DNA of 64,000 nucleotides, taken from contig JAWNZC010000002.1 in assembly GCA_035771165.1 (NCBI GenBank), forward strand, positions 1,117,501-1,181,500. The letters run 5' to 3'. The DNA comes from Paragorgia papillata. Taxonomy: Eukaryota > Cnidaria > Anthozoa > Scleralcyonacea > Coralliidae. The notes beneath the pieces were generated by a model that worked only from the letters and a program-made list of their open reading frames with translations, ran no database searches and was not told where the DNA came from. Of the stretch, positions 52,601 through 63,556 are shown one piece after another; within the stretch, counting starts at the first letter, position 1, and each line of letters starts with the position of its first letter. The position numbers were made by a program, and so were the translations under genes.

Positions 52601-54677
52601 TGGCCCCACCCCCACCCGCTTCCAATGCCCCTGGTGTAAAATGGAAATCATGGTGTAATGAAATCAATCTTAATAATAATATTGTTATCTGACATCTTGT
52701 CAGTGACAATATGAATTCCTACAACAATCTCTGTTTAAAATTAATAAAATCAATTTTATCCATAATATTGTAAGCACCATACCTGTATAATTATACTCAT
52801 TCATTCATGTGATAATTGCCATGAAGTCTTTGTAGTAAAATATCTTGCATAATTTTCTTTTGGTAGATCGTCACATTTTCTGTGATTAATTTCTTTAATA
52901 TTGTTCTGTGTATCGTCCAAGCTGTGTTTGTCTTGCCAAAGGCATTCTGGTTCAAGGATTTCATCACGTTATCTAAGTGTCGTGAGAATGATCTTGATAG
53001 GCATGGTTTAGATAACCGGAGTTGTGAAGATATGAATGTGATTGCCAGAATTTTTATTCTTCTCGCTGTTAGCTGTTGCTTTGCAATTGTAATATCAATT
53101 GCTGGTGTTGTTGCTGGTATCCTAGGTGTTATAAAAATGAGAAAAGATCAGGTATATTATTATTTTACACTAATAAAAACATGCTTTATAGAAAGATAGA
53201 GAAATCCTATTTGTTCAGCTAGTTTGTATTGTAAGTGAACTTGAAAAATTATACAAATTGGTGGAGTCTTGTGGATAAGAGAAAACATTCTGATTGGTCA
53301 GATACATTACCTTTCACAAATTAAGTTCATCATTAACATCATCAACATCATCGTCATAGTGGTCATCATTGTCATAGTGGTCAGCATTGTCATAGTGGTC
53401 ATCACTCGTCATAATGGTCATTGTCATCGTGGTCAGCATCAGTGGTCATCATCACTCATCAGTGGCCATCATCGTGATCATCATCATAGTGATTGTCAGT
53501 GATCATCATCATAGTGGTCATCATCATCATCATAGTGATTGTCAGTGATCATTGTCATAGTGGTCATCATCAGTGGTCATCATTATCGTCATAGTGGCCA
53601 TCATCGTGATCATCATCATAGTGGTCGTCATCATCATCATAGTGATTGTCAGTGATCATCATCATAGTGGTCATCATCATCATCATAGTGATTGTCAGTG
53701 ATCATTGTCATAGTGGTCAGCATCAGTGGTCATCATTATCGTCATAGTGGCCATCATCGTGATCATCATCATCATAGTGATTGTCAGTGATCATTGTCAT
53801 AGTGGTCATCATCATCATTGTCATAGTGGTCATCATCATCATCATCATAGTCATCATCATCATCAGTGATCATCAGTGGTCATCATCATTGTTGTAGTGA
53901 TCATCATCATCATCATCATAGTGGTCATCATCGTGATCATCAGTGGTCATCATTATCGTCATAGTGGCCATCATCGTGATCATCATCATAGTGATCATCA
54001 TCATAGTGGTCATCATCATCATCATAGTGATTGTCAGTGATCATTGTCATAGTGGTCATCATCATCATTGTCATAGTGGTCATCATCATCATCATAGTCA
54101 TCATCATCATCAGTGATCATCATCATTGTTGTAGTGATCATCATCATCATCATAGTGATCATCATCATCATCATAGTGGTCATCATCACAGTCATTGTCA
54201 TCATCACCACCACCATCATGATCATCATCACAGTTGCCATGACATCATCATTATTATCATCACAGTTATAGTGGTCATAATCATCATCATAGCCGAGATG
54301 ATCATCATCGTCCATAGTCCTACTCATATGTGGAAAGAATTAATGAATAACAGCAAACAAAACAACATGATCATTACAATTTATAATTGTACAATAAGTT
54401 AAGGTTACATCAGAGTTCAAATGGTCACTATCTTTGAAACACTATAGGGAATTTCTGGTAATTTTCTTGGCATCAACTAATTCTGACTTTCTTGTAGATT
54501 GAACAAATGGATGGGATCACAAACGAAGAGTTTAGACAAATGGAGCAAAAGACAGCGATGTGGTTAGAAAATAATGTCAGATTTTCCACGAGTTCTACTC
54601 TGGCCAGATCAGAGAGAGCAGTAAGCGAGAGTGGATTATCAACTGGCCCAGGATATAAAGATAAAAGTTGGGTTTGA
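49678..54677 (+). CDS. Four-pass membrane protein, MS4A/CD20-like, copy 6 (most divergent)
   Basis: Predicted exons: 49678-49714, 51435-51625, 52128-52184, 52867-53151, 54498-54677 (phases 1,0,0,0); 249 aa. The first exon (MQSTLGTYTSNR) ends at donor GTAAGTAAA in phase 1, exactly what the 51435 exon needs. TM1 about 27-50 (GLLQFLIAVALVGGG), TM2 70-86 (PLIVGIFGVIAWW), TM3 96-117, TM4 145-175. The loop motif is LYGLWSAPG in place of YGVMSGSL. Loop cysteines are in LSKCREND and RSCEDMNVI, 14 residues apart. The 57-base exon 2 is conserved, while one 285-base exon replaces exons 3-5 of copies 1-4. The polar tail (EQMDGITNEEFRQMEQK ... GYKDKSWV) is longer than in the other copies. Probably closest to the ancestral gene. 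Confidence 0.7.
50412..51247. mobile_element. Three consecutive MITEs in intron 1 of copy 6
   Basis: 50412-50712: ACCATAGTCAATCGAGATAT ends. 50818-50996: CCAGTGAG(C/G)TCTATATATAA ends with TCCAGTTATA. 51040-51247: GCACCTAAGTGGAAACACTG and complement. Each is a simple inverted repeat without coding sequence. The ATG-rich start of the long frame at 51206 lies in the third one. Confidence 0.75.
51300..51415 (+). repeat. Short TATATATTTGTGTTTACTC tandem repeat
   Basis: Five or six degenerate 18-19-bp units just upstream of the 51435 exon acceptor. The translated Tyr/Leu-rich stretch is intronic. Confidence 0.8.
52238..52633. mobile_element. hAT-like MITE, 396 bp, perfect 8-bp duplication
   Basis: Ends CAGGGGTGTTGGAGC and GCTTCCAATGCCCCTG. 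Flanked by GTGTAAAA at 52230-52237 and 52634-52641. CAGGGGTG termini with 8-bp duplication are classical hAT features. Internal direct repeat CCCAAAATTTTTTAGGGGG. In intron 3 of copy 6. Confidence 0.88.
53300..54300 (+). repeat. 1-kb TCA-rich compound minisatellite in copy 6
   Basis: Irregular mixture of CATCATCATAGTGGT, GATTGTCAGTGATCAT and ATCGTCATAGTGGCCATC units with higher-order repeats. Occupies most of the intron before the last exon. Open frames on both strands (His/Ile or Asp/Met runs) are repeat artefacts. Confidence 0.93.
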
Positions 54678-54727
54678 AAGATCAACACTGAACATCTTAT
54701 AGATCACTTTTATATAAACAGTAAATA

Positions 54728-55235
54728 ATTTGAATATTTTTATGCGCATCTTAATAAGCGTTTCTTGCCTCGTTTGTGTGTCTGCAATTTAAAATTTTTG
54801 CTTCATAACGAGGCTTATATATATATATATATATATACCACTGATCTCGAAATAAAACTGGATAGTGCAACCTATTGTCCACTGGTTCATAAAATGAAGC
54901 CAGCTAAACAAAAGAAATCCGTAATTACTAAGGGACCAAACATGCTGAAAAATGTCTTTATGTCTTCTTAAAACGTCTTCTGTACCAAAAGACTATTGAA
55001 CTAAACAGCATCTCATTCAACAAAATGTTTATATCGGTGCCAGAATACGCTAGAAAGACCAACACTTGGTCCCTTAGTAATGGGTGACTTCCGGCTTCAT
55101 TTTGTAAACAATAGATGCTTAATCCAGTTTTATTTCGAGATCAGTGATATACACTTATTATTCATAAAAAGGCTCATTTAGATGACATAAAAGAATATTT
55201 AAAGCGGTTGCCATTATCTGAAAGTGGTCTTTTGC
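54728..55235. mobile_element. Nested MITEs downstream of copy 6
   Basis: The outer element matches 46841-47020 (ATGCGCATCTTAATAAGCG, TTCATAACGAGGC; right end GAAAGTGGTC near 55220). Inside a TA tract it contains an element with inverted ends CACTGATCTCGAAATAAAAC (54840-55147), itself with inverted TAAGGGACCAAAC blocks. Confidence 0.65.
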
Positions 55236-55509
55236 AACTAGTGTGTTTTAGCGACTTTAAAAATTTCGTTTTTAGCGATGTTTTTAAAGATTTGGCAAAG
55301 CATAAAGAACATACTTTGGCGTTCGTAATATTTAGATGTATTTATATCCCTACAGAGAAAAAGGAGATGTCGCCCTTTTTTCCCTTTTTTAAGTAAATAT
55401 TGTAAAATAGAATAAATTTGGCGAGTTATAAAAAGTCACAGGGCAACTGATTTTTGCGTTTCGTTCAAAAATCACTAAAATAATAGTAAAACGCTTGTAT
55501 TTGCGTTGA
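55236..55509. other. AT-rich spacer
   Basis: No gene. The 62-codon frame at 55208-55393 has no recognisable features. Confidence 0.4.
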
Positions 55510-55745
55510 ATAGGCGACTTTCAGGGTGTTGCGTGCGCATCATTTTTCAAAAAAACAACTGGCAAGCTCCACTCAAAGTAAACGCACTGTTTGTTGATTT
55601 TAAAGTATAGATATAGTTTCTGGGTGTTTAACATTGTTATTCTGCTGTTGTTGGCTCGCTAGCAAGTCTCTTTGCCCTTTGTGGGGAACCCGCCAATTCG
55701 TTTGCAAAATGATGCGCGCGCAATACCCTGAAATTCGCCTATAAA
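55510..55745. mobile_element. MITE AATAGGCGACTTTCAGGGTG
   Basis: Inverted ends AGGCGACTTTCAGGGTGTTG / CAATACCCTGAAATTCGCCT, continuing through GCATCATTTT. About 235 bp. Confidence 0.7.
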
Positions 55746-56067
55746 TAACCTACGGCTACGGCAAATTTGTTTTTTCTGATTGGCTCCCGCGGGAAACCGA
55801 AAGCTTTCCATAATACGAGGAAAGTTTTAAATTTGGTCTAGATGCACCATTCAGTTTTGGAACCAGCCTTGCACAGTATAGATATATATTATTATTCAAT
55901 TATTAATATCCTATTATTATATGGCACAAGTTACTATCGTTGAAATCGTGTGTTCTCATTGGCTGAGACGCGTCACGTGCCGGTCGATAATTTTGGCAGA
56001 CATGTTGTTTGCAACTATAAAACAATGAAAGAAAACCGCAAAAATTTTGTGAATTCAATAACCTGAG

Positions 56068-56215
56068 GACTAAATTATGTATGAGTGGGACGATGAGCAA
56101 TCTGGCAGTGAGTTTTAGGATTCCGAAAGCGATGACAACAAGAGCAACAACATTGAAAACGACGAGTCTATGTCACACGCTCGATGTCACACTGTTGACA
56201 AGGTAGTGTAAGATG
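56068..56215 (+). pseudogene. Possible decayed coding fragment
   Basis: ATG at 56077 opens MYEWDDEQSGSEF, then a TAG, and the same frame continues DSESDDNKSNNIENDES. The acidic, Ser/Asp-rich composition on both sides of the stop suggests a former N-terminus of a larger protein. No match recognised; may be chance. Confidence 0.25.
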
Positions 56216-56244
56216 TGTTGTTTCAAAATGCCATATAATAAACC

Positions 56245-56395
56245 TCTTATTAACCTCGTCCGCTTGGTCATTACGGAAAAATATCAGACCTCGGTCTTTA
56301 TGTACAGACCTCGCCCTACGGGCTCAGTCCGTACTGTCAAGACCTCGGTCTGATATTTTTCCGTAATGACCGCGCTCTCGGTTAATAAGAAGTTA
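56245..56395. mobile_element. MITE CTTATTAACC...GGTTAATAAG
   Basis: Inverted arms CTTATTAACC(TCGTCCG)CTTGGTCATTACGGAAAAAT and complement, with AGACCTCGGTCT blocks inside. A symmetric hairpin of about 150 bp. Confidence 0.8.
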
Positions 56396-56454
56396 ATAAA
56401 AACTATTAAAAAACTCATTAATAATTCATGAGGAAAACACAAAAGAAATCAATA

Positions 56455-57559
56455 CCGTAGCAGAGGTTGTAAATCGGATACAGAATCGTCCTGATTTACA
56501 TAAACTTTAGCTTCGATTTTCTCGGCTAAAATAGAGTATATCGCTAAAATAGTTGGTGAACTTGATTACTTAGATGCATTTGTATTTTAAGAAAGATACA
56601 GCATTCGCAGCCGAGCTGTATCTGATTTACTACGGCTCGCCTTGTAAATCAGATACAGATCGGCTGCTCATGCTGTATCTATTACATAATACCCACACAC
56701 GTAAATTTTTACTTACCTTATTTTAAAGCATGAAAAGTTCTTACCTTATTTTAAGAACGAAAAATTGTTTTCTTAAGACACGAAATTCTGCGGAACTAAA
56801 TTAAGAATTCTTTTTCTTATTTGAAGACATTTTTCTCGGAATTTTCTTAAATAATTTTTTTTGGAAAATTTTGTAAATAAATTTTTTTTTAGTTATTTTG
56901 AGAAAATTTTTTTAAACAAGTTGTTTTTTAAAGTTTTGTTAGTTCTCGTTGTAAAAGCTATTGTTAAATGTTAATACTGTACTCAGAAAGCTTGTGCAGT
57001 AAGAACTAACAAAACTTTACAAACTCCAAGCTGAAAGTACTATACTAACGGCAGCTGTAAGAACTAACAAAACTTTACCAACTCTAAGCTGAAGTAATAT
57101 ATCCAACACGAGTCGGTGTTCTTCCTCCGATTTCTAAATACAGCCAAGCAGGTTGAAAATACAAGGTGAAGGCGAGTTTTTTCAACCTGCTTGGCTGTAT
57201 TTAGACATCAGAGATTAAGAGAAAATCGACCTCAAAGTTTGCTAAATTTGACCGTAATCTTCCTCCGATTTCTAAATACTGATTAAATATTGATTTCTTT
57301 TGAATTTTCCTCATGAATTATTAATGAGTTTGAGAAAGTACTAACTAACGACAGCTTGTACAGCAAGAACTAACAAAATTTAAAAACACCAAACTGAAAG
57401 TACTATCATTGAAGTTTTCTTCTGAAAATAAGGAATGTAATGCGATAGTAGTCCATTTTCACAGTATCTTAGTTATTAGAACTCTTAGTGAATTAGAACG
57501 TTCTTTTTAATTCTAAGAATTTTGTATAATTATTTCCATCGTGGTAAATCCACGCGTGT
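56455..57559. repeat. Repeat-rich AT spacer
   Basis: Contains a palindrome at about 56600-56690 (GATACAGCATTCGCAGCCGA and partner), direct repeats of AAGAACTAACAAAACTTTAC (57000, 57058, 57366) and an inverted pair CAAGCAGGTTGAAAA / TTTTTTCAACCTGCTTGG (57148-57204). No gene. Confidence 0.6.
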
Positions 57560-58400
57560 ATTTCATTTTTTTGTAATAAAAGAGTTTCTATTCGTCTTTG
57601 AAATGTTTCTTGAACTATAAATTTGAATTAAACCTTTTACAGTAAAAATGAAAATACCTTCCCACTTCCACTTCTGTAGTTGGTTGTATATTACTGTATT
57701 TCTGTAGCCGCTACTGAAGCCTGAGGAAGGTCTAGCGATAAAAGTCGCCAATTCTTGATGTATATTCGTCTGACTCAGGGCTGCAAATTACTGTCGGACA
57801 TCGGACAATATCCGACCAAATTTGGCAAATGTCAGAACAAAACCAAATTGTCATCGGACATAGTGTCCGTGCAAATAAAATATATTGTCTGATCAAGAAA
57901 TTCGGCTTTATGCTGTTGAAAGAGAAACTTCTCTTTTTGAGAGAAAAATACCGATTTCCTTTCGTAATTCGATCGACTAGATTGAGCATGTTTGAATTTT
58001 AAATCTTCCGTAACTGAATCGGTCTTATATCATGAACTCAGAACTGTATTCTGTTTATGTCCAACAAAATGTAGTGATAATGGTTTTATGTCGAACAAAT
58101 TTTAGTAATGTTTGACCAAAATTGGAAATGGATCAGACACATGTCCTGTCAAGAAAAAATATTTATTTGCAGCCCTGGACTCTGTTGGTATCGATTTGGG
58201 ATAAACATGCATTGTATTATGATTAAATGCCATTTAAAGCTAAATTATACTATTTTTGTACAGTTTTCCAAACAAAAAAAATTTTCAGGCTTCGGTGGCG
58301 GCTACAGAAATACAGTAATACGCAACGAACTACAGAAGAAGAAGTGGGATGGTATTTCCATTTTAACTGTAATAGAACTTTACTTTTTTTTAACTTTTAA
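57560..58400. repeat. Inverted pair with a nested GGGCTGCAAAT MITE
   Basis: TTCTGTAGCCGCTACTGAAGCCTGA (57697) and GGCTTCGGTGGCGGCTACAG (58289) are inverted and extend about 110 bp outward. Inside, AGGGCTGCAAAT (57777) and ATTTGCAGCCCT (58176) delimit a second element with TGTCGGACA/GGACAT repeats. Confidence 0.65.
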
Positions 58401-58473
58401 TAGATATGTTCTAGATTAAAGTATAATAGAAAATGTATTTTGAATAACCTGATTCAAAGTTACCAAACTAACT

Positions 58474-61400
58474 TCATTTACGAGGCTTCACTGCTCTGTA
58501 AAGTTGAATGACTTTATGACGAAGTCTTTCATCGCTGTCGCACAACTGGTACGCTTCGGTGAAATGTTTTAAAGCAAGTTTGAGTTGTTTGGATTTCTCG
58601 TGTCGTCTGCAAAACAAAAATAAAAAAATAATTGAGGTTTATAGCGATGACGATGGATATATGCCAGCTCGGATATGAGAATTGAGCGTAAATGGTTTTC
58701 GAGCTTAGAAAATGAATTAGTATTCTTTTAAAACAACCTATTGTAGTATTTTGAAAGCCCTAAAAGCGCTGCGTTATAAATTAATCATCACATAAGTTAA
58801 AGTCTGGTTTCCATATAGCCGTAAGAGCCGGCGGCATGGCTGCGGCAAGGGTCCAATCGCATACAGCTTTTTATTGCTGGCTAATTAAACACTGTCTATG
58901 ATTGGACCATCGCCCCTTGCCGCAGCCATGCCGCCGGCTCTTACGGCTATATGGAAACCAGGCTTAAACAGGAAGAGAAAAAGCTTTTAAATACTTTCAC
59001 CATGCATACACTTCAAGTTATCTTAATTTCCCAGGTGTATAAGACCGTGTTTTTTACGCATCTGTGGCTCAGAGGTGTTTAGGGCTTTCAAACTACTATA
59101 CAATAGGTTGTTTGAACAGAATACTAATTCATTTTCTAAGGGTTCCGTTTTTTTTGATACACACTGTATTATTATTATAAGTAATAGCATAACATATAGA
59201 TCATTTTCATCTGACGTCATGTCGGCCATATTGGTGTGCCAAAACAATGAAATGGCGGCCATATTGGTGTACCATCTTTAGCCTATGGGAATTAAGCTCT
59301 ATCCAAATGTTTCGTATTGTTTTACCGCCATTAGGGCCACCGATCACGTGAGTGAAAACTATCTATAGGTTGATTAGGCCCAGGTCAAACGTCGAACTTT
59401 TCATGAGTCGAACCCAATGTAGATTAGGAAAGTCTTTTGTTTAGGTTCATTTGCATTGAGTTCGTCTCATAGACCCCGTTTACACGATGCCGGTACAATT
59501 TGAAAACGGAACAAAATCATGCCGGTGTGTAAATACAAGGCCAAAAAGTCTTGCGTTTACACGGTGTCGGTATAATATAATGACGGATTAGCATGTGACT
59601 ACGCCGGATTAGTGTGGACGAAAGGCCTAACCGTATCAAAACGTCTTAGGGGCCGATTACATGAGCCGGGCTAGCCCAGCAAACTGGGCTGACTCGTGTC
59701 ACGAAATTTTTTCCTCGGCCACAAAAGGAGATTTTAATCAACGTTAGGATTCGTTTACATCTAAACCAAACCAATTCTTCTTTGTACATTTAGTTTATGC
59801 GAGTTTGAATACCACAGTGAGATCCTAATCAATCGCGTGAGCCTAGTTAACCGGGCTAGCCCGGCTCATGTAAACAGCCCCTTAGTGTGGACACGGCCTC
59901 AATTCTCTAAGCTAGAACTCTAACTGCAACCATTAGCAAGCTTCAAAAGTGAAGTCAGGATTTTCTTATATCACCTCCGTCGGATTGTGATCCCTACGCT
60001 GTGTGTCACCTTTTGATCACTATGAAACAAGCTGACTTCACTTTCTGCCCTAGAGTTAGTATTCCTGTTAAGAAAATTGAGTTGACTGCTTGCAGCCAAG
60101 CAAGGCTAGAAATTAGTGGTCATTAAAAATATTACCTTGCAGTGTTCACGTGTATTTTGTAAGCTTCTTGCGCTTCTGATGACATCACACACGGACAGCT
60201 ATGGATATCGCGTAAGTCCGACACGTGCTTACCACGTGGACAGCAAGTGGTTTTACTGCCAGAACGATTTGTAGTAGGCTGCACAACTAAAAAAACAACA
60301 AGGCGATGATAACGAGAAGACGATGAACATGATTAGGATGGGACAGGGATATTAAGGTTTAAGGGATAGTCAGAATAGCGGGGAGAACCAGAGGGAATGT
60401 TAGAGATAATAAGTAAAGAGAAGATTGGATTTGGTTTCCTCACCTGGTTTCCTAACACCCCCGGCGTGGGCGGGTGCCAGAGGTTTTTCGACGCTCGTGA
60501 GGGATAACGGGGACAACCAGGCGGTAAAGTTGGAGGGGCCTGGCGTCCTCGTCTACCCCCCATTATCCCTACGAGCATGAAAGAACCTCTGGTACCCAGC
60601 GTAGGAAGCCCGGGGAAAATAAATAAACGGAATTAACAAAATACCTTCTTCAGGTTTACGAGCTTGTTCTTGAAACTTTTTAGGAGATGGATTTAAAGGA
60701 ATATTTTCCTTTCCTGTGTCATCATCTTCTTCACTTTCGTTGTCGGAAATGATTTGTCGAACTTTCCGCGTTGTTTTGGTTTGCACAATGGCCTCAGTAT
60801 CGTCATTGCTGGCTTGGGAATTAACTGAATCATCATTTGATTGCACATCGCTATCGCTGTGGTCTGCGTTGGACGACTGCACTTCACCATCACTGCTTTT
60901 CATTGCGTCACTTTGCTTCATCTCATCTTCATCACTGTCGTCATCACTGTCGTCATCACTGTCGTCATCACTGTCGTCATCACTGTCGTCATCACTGTCG
61001 TCATCACTGTGCGAGTTGTCTGGCTCTGTGTCATCATGATAATCTCTTTCATCACCCTCGTCTTCAACTCTTCCTTGCTTGATCCCATCACGTCCCTTGT
61101 GCTGGATCTTCCCTTCATTCTCACTATCCCCAGTTTTCTCATCCTCACTATCCTCAATCTTCCCATATTCACCTTCCACAACCTCGTCATCCTCGCTAAC
61201 CCCAATCTTCCCATCTTCACTCTCCACAACCTCATCATCCTCACTATCCCCAATCTTCTCATCCTCGCTATCCCTAACTATCCCATCATCACCATCCACA
61301 ACCTCGTCATCCTCGCTATCCCCAATCTTCTCCTCATCACTATCCTCAACTTTCCCATCTTCCACAATCTCCTCATCGTCCTCGCTATCCCTAATGTTCC

Positions 61401-63233
61401 CATTCTCTTCCTCACTATCCATGACCACGTCTTCACTCACAGACTTGGCATCATAGAACTCTTCGTCAGAAACTTCAGGACTGCCAAACTTTTCTTTGCC
61501 AAATTCTTTCTTTTGTCCATTTGCCTCAACAAATACTTCATCATTATTAGAAACTGGGCCACTGGTAACGTTTTTATTTCTTTCACTCTTCCTAGATCTT
61601 TCATCATCGCTCTCGGAATCTTGGTCATCATCTTCTTCAGAACTTTTTTGGCTAGTGTCAAGATCATTCGATCTATACATCGAGTCATCACGCGATCCTT
61701 TTCTTGCGTCGTCAGGGCTCTGAGCAGTTACAGAGATTGGTCTAAGAACACCATCCGTTTCTTCCTCCGTATTACTATCTGTGGTATCATCATATGCGCT
61801 CCCATCGCTCAGCTTCTTTCCTTCTGAAAGCCTTTTCTCGTGATTTTCTTCATCAATAGTATCAATTTGAACTAATCCATCTTTTTCAGCGTTTGCTTGC
61901 ATCTCGTTTATCGAATCTTCCAAAGTATCTTCTTCGTAATCTTTATCGACAGAAAGCATTTTAATTTTCCCAGAACCGTCTTCTTCCTCAGCATCTCGTT
62001 CATCGGTTATTACGTCATCGATCACGTGGGTGGGGTGATTGACGTCACTCCCAGAATCCTCCATTTCTGATCTCCCAAAAGATCTCCTAGATTCCAAGGA
62101 TGTGTTCTCTTTCAGAGAACCTTCGGAACTATTTTCTTGGAAACCCTCGTCGACAGGCATCAATTCAATTTTCTCAGAACTGTCTTCCGAGGCAACTTTC
62201 TCACGGGCTGTTACGTCATCAATCACGTGGGTTGCGGAAGTTATGTCATTCCCAGAACCATCGTGTGCTGATCTCGCTAAACGTGGCTGCGTTTCCAAGT
62301 GTGATGTGTTGCCCTGGTACTTGTCTTGAACCACCCCTTGCTCGTGATGTTTGCGAACCTCACCACTGCTGTTTTTCAAGGACTCTTCAGATGCACCAGA
62401 TATATTATTACCAGACCGATTTAGATCATGGTCATCATCATCTGAGTCGTCTAATATAATTGGATCTTTCGTAAGTAATCCACTAGGAACGACGTTATCT
62501 TCCTTGATCGTGATAGCTGATAACTGCTCTCCTAACTTGTCTTCGTCTATTTCGTTGCCCATCAGAGTTATATCAACAACGTCTGTTGGTGGCGAAGGCT
62601 AAGTAAAACATAGGAAAAAGTTAGTGTCTAAATCAGACATATTGCTAAATATCGGTGCCCTGTTTGCCATCAAAGACGTCGTTTGCTAATCATTCCGCAC
62701 CCTTTAAACTAAACTAATCTTATTTATACTGGATAACTCTATCAGTCATATCTAAACAGTTCTCTCTAGAGGTCCAGTACCAACGCCCCTGGCTTTAAAA
62801 TGGTAGGGTATATGTTATACCTGGGGCCGGTTATATAAAAAGCTAGTTATTTAATAACTTTAGCTGTAGTTAGAGCTTAATTCCAGCGTTTGAAACGTTA
62901 ACTACGATTTAACCACGCAACAAATAGTCAAACTGTCGTCAAACGTTTTATACAACTGGCCCAGGTAATCTCTCTCGCAATGCTTGCGTCGTGCGAGACA
63001 ACATTGCCTTCACCACACTGTACTGTGTAAACCCACTATAATACCTGAGTTTTCTTCGGCATAAATCGTTTGGAGTCTTCTCTGGATGGCATAAATGGTT
63101 CAAGATGATCAAACATTTTAGTTTGATTTTTCTTCTTCGGTACAGCACTGGGTGTAGTAGCTACCATATGAGGACCACGCCTCTCTGGAGCTTGACTTGA
63201 TTCTGCTTTCATGATATCTGCTGCTCGACGAAC
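58474..63233 (-). CDS. Acidic Ser/Asp-rich protein with C-terminal TPR-like repeat, 3' part (ERCC6L/PICH-like?)
   Basis: Visible exons on the minus strand: 63233-63045, 62598-60645, 60286-60136, 58606-58474 (stop TGA at 58476-58474); 808 codons, 5' end beyond the window. Junction phases (0,1,2) are consistent. The first exon encodes a basic linker (VPKKKNQTKMFDHLEPFM). The long exon is dominated by Asp/Glu/Ser, with repeats such as GDSEDDEVV and a seven-fold SDDD tract near 60935-61010, many of which look like casein kinase 2 sites. The last exons have a CPRGKH...HSCPC cysteine cluster, then EAYKIHVNTARRHEKSKQLK and ALKHFTEAYQLCDSDERLRH, a TPR-like helix pair. Vertebrate ERCC6L/PICH, a DNA translocase of ultrafine anaphase bridges, also ends in a TPR after an acidic region, but the helicase domain would lie outside the window. 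Gene certain, identity tentative. Confidence 0.6.
58709..59140. mobile_element. Nested inverted repeats in the last intron of the minus-strand gene
   Basis: The outer pair GAAAATGAATTAGTATTC (58709) and its complement (59125) bracket a TTAA MITE at 58801-58963. That MITE is a near-perfect 65-bp-arm copy of the family split at 1787-2382, flanked by TTAA. Confidence 0.8.
59471..59890. mobile_element. Truncated CGTTTACACGATGCCGG element plus CATGAGCCGGGCTAGCCC MITE
   Basis: 59471-59610 resembles one end of the element in copies 1 and 2. At 59652-59877 a separate MITE has ends GGGCCGATTACATGAGCCGG / GGCTCATGTAAACAGCCC, with CTTAG on both sides (5 bp). It interrupts a TTAGTGTGGAC-type sequence. 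Confidence 0.6.
60430..60615. mobile_element. GC-rich inverted repeat next to the long acidic exon
   Basis: CGGGTGCCAGAGGTTTTTCG (60470) and CATGAAAGAACCTCTGGTACCC (60579) are approximately inverted, as are GTGAGGGATAACGGGG and CCCCATTATCCCTACG. Intron 3' of the long exon; MITE-like. Confidence 0.5.
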
Positions 63234-63365
63234 CTAAACGAAAATTAAAGCACATACAAAGTCTTAAATTACATACAGAAAAAAATTCTATAAAATGTTG
63301 TCTATAAAATTTTGTGAAATTTCACGCTCCGAACAAATGTCGGTGATGTAGGAGGGTCCACAATA

Positions 63366-63556
63366 TAGTGTGGTATGAAGTGTCATGAAAACAAGCTCCC
63401 GTAGGATTTTGGGGTTGAGAGCTCGGAAAATTTGAACTGCATTTCCTGATAGTTTGACGCCTAGTCAACTTAAAAAAACTGAAAAAATAAATAAAAATCA
63501 ACTTTAGCATGCAAATCATACGAAAGTTGTTTTGATGACACTTCATGCCACACTAT
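63366..63556. mobile_element. MITE TAGTGTGG(T/C)ATGAAGTGTCAT
   Basis: TAGTGTGGTATGAAGTGTCA and TGACACTTCATGCCACACTA are inverted with one mismatch. A diverged end (GATTACACTTTATACTGCAC) follows at 63709. Confidence 0.75.

Noticed and set aside
53269..54402. His/Ile-rich or Asp/Met-rich ORFs
   Set aside because: TCA-rich compound minisatellite inside an intron of copy 6; no conserved frame.
60841..61827. 328-codon plus-strand ORF
   Set aside because: Antisense shadow of the Asp/Ser-rich exon on the minus strand, whose splice junctions and phases are consistent.
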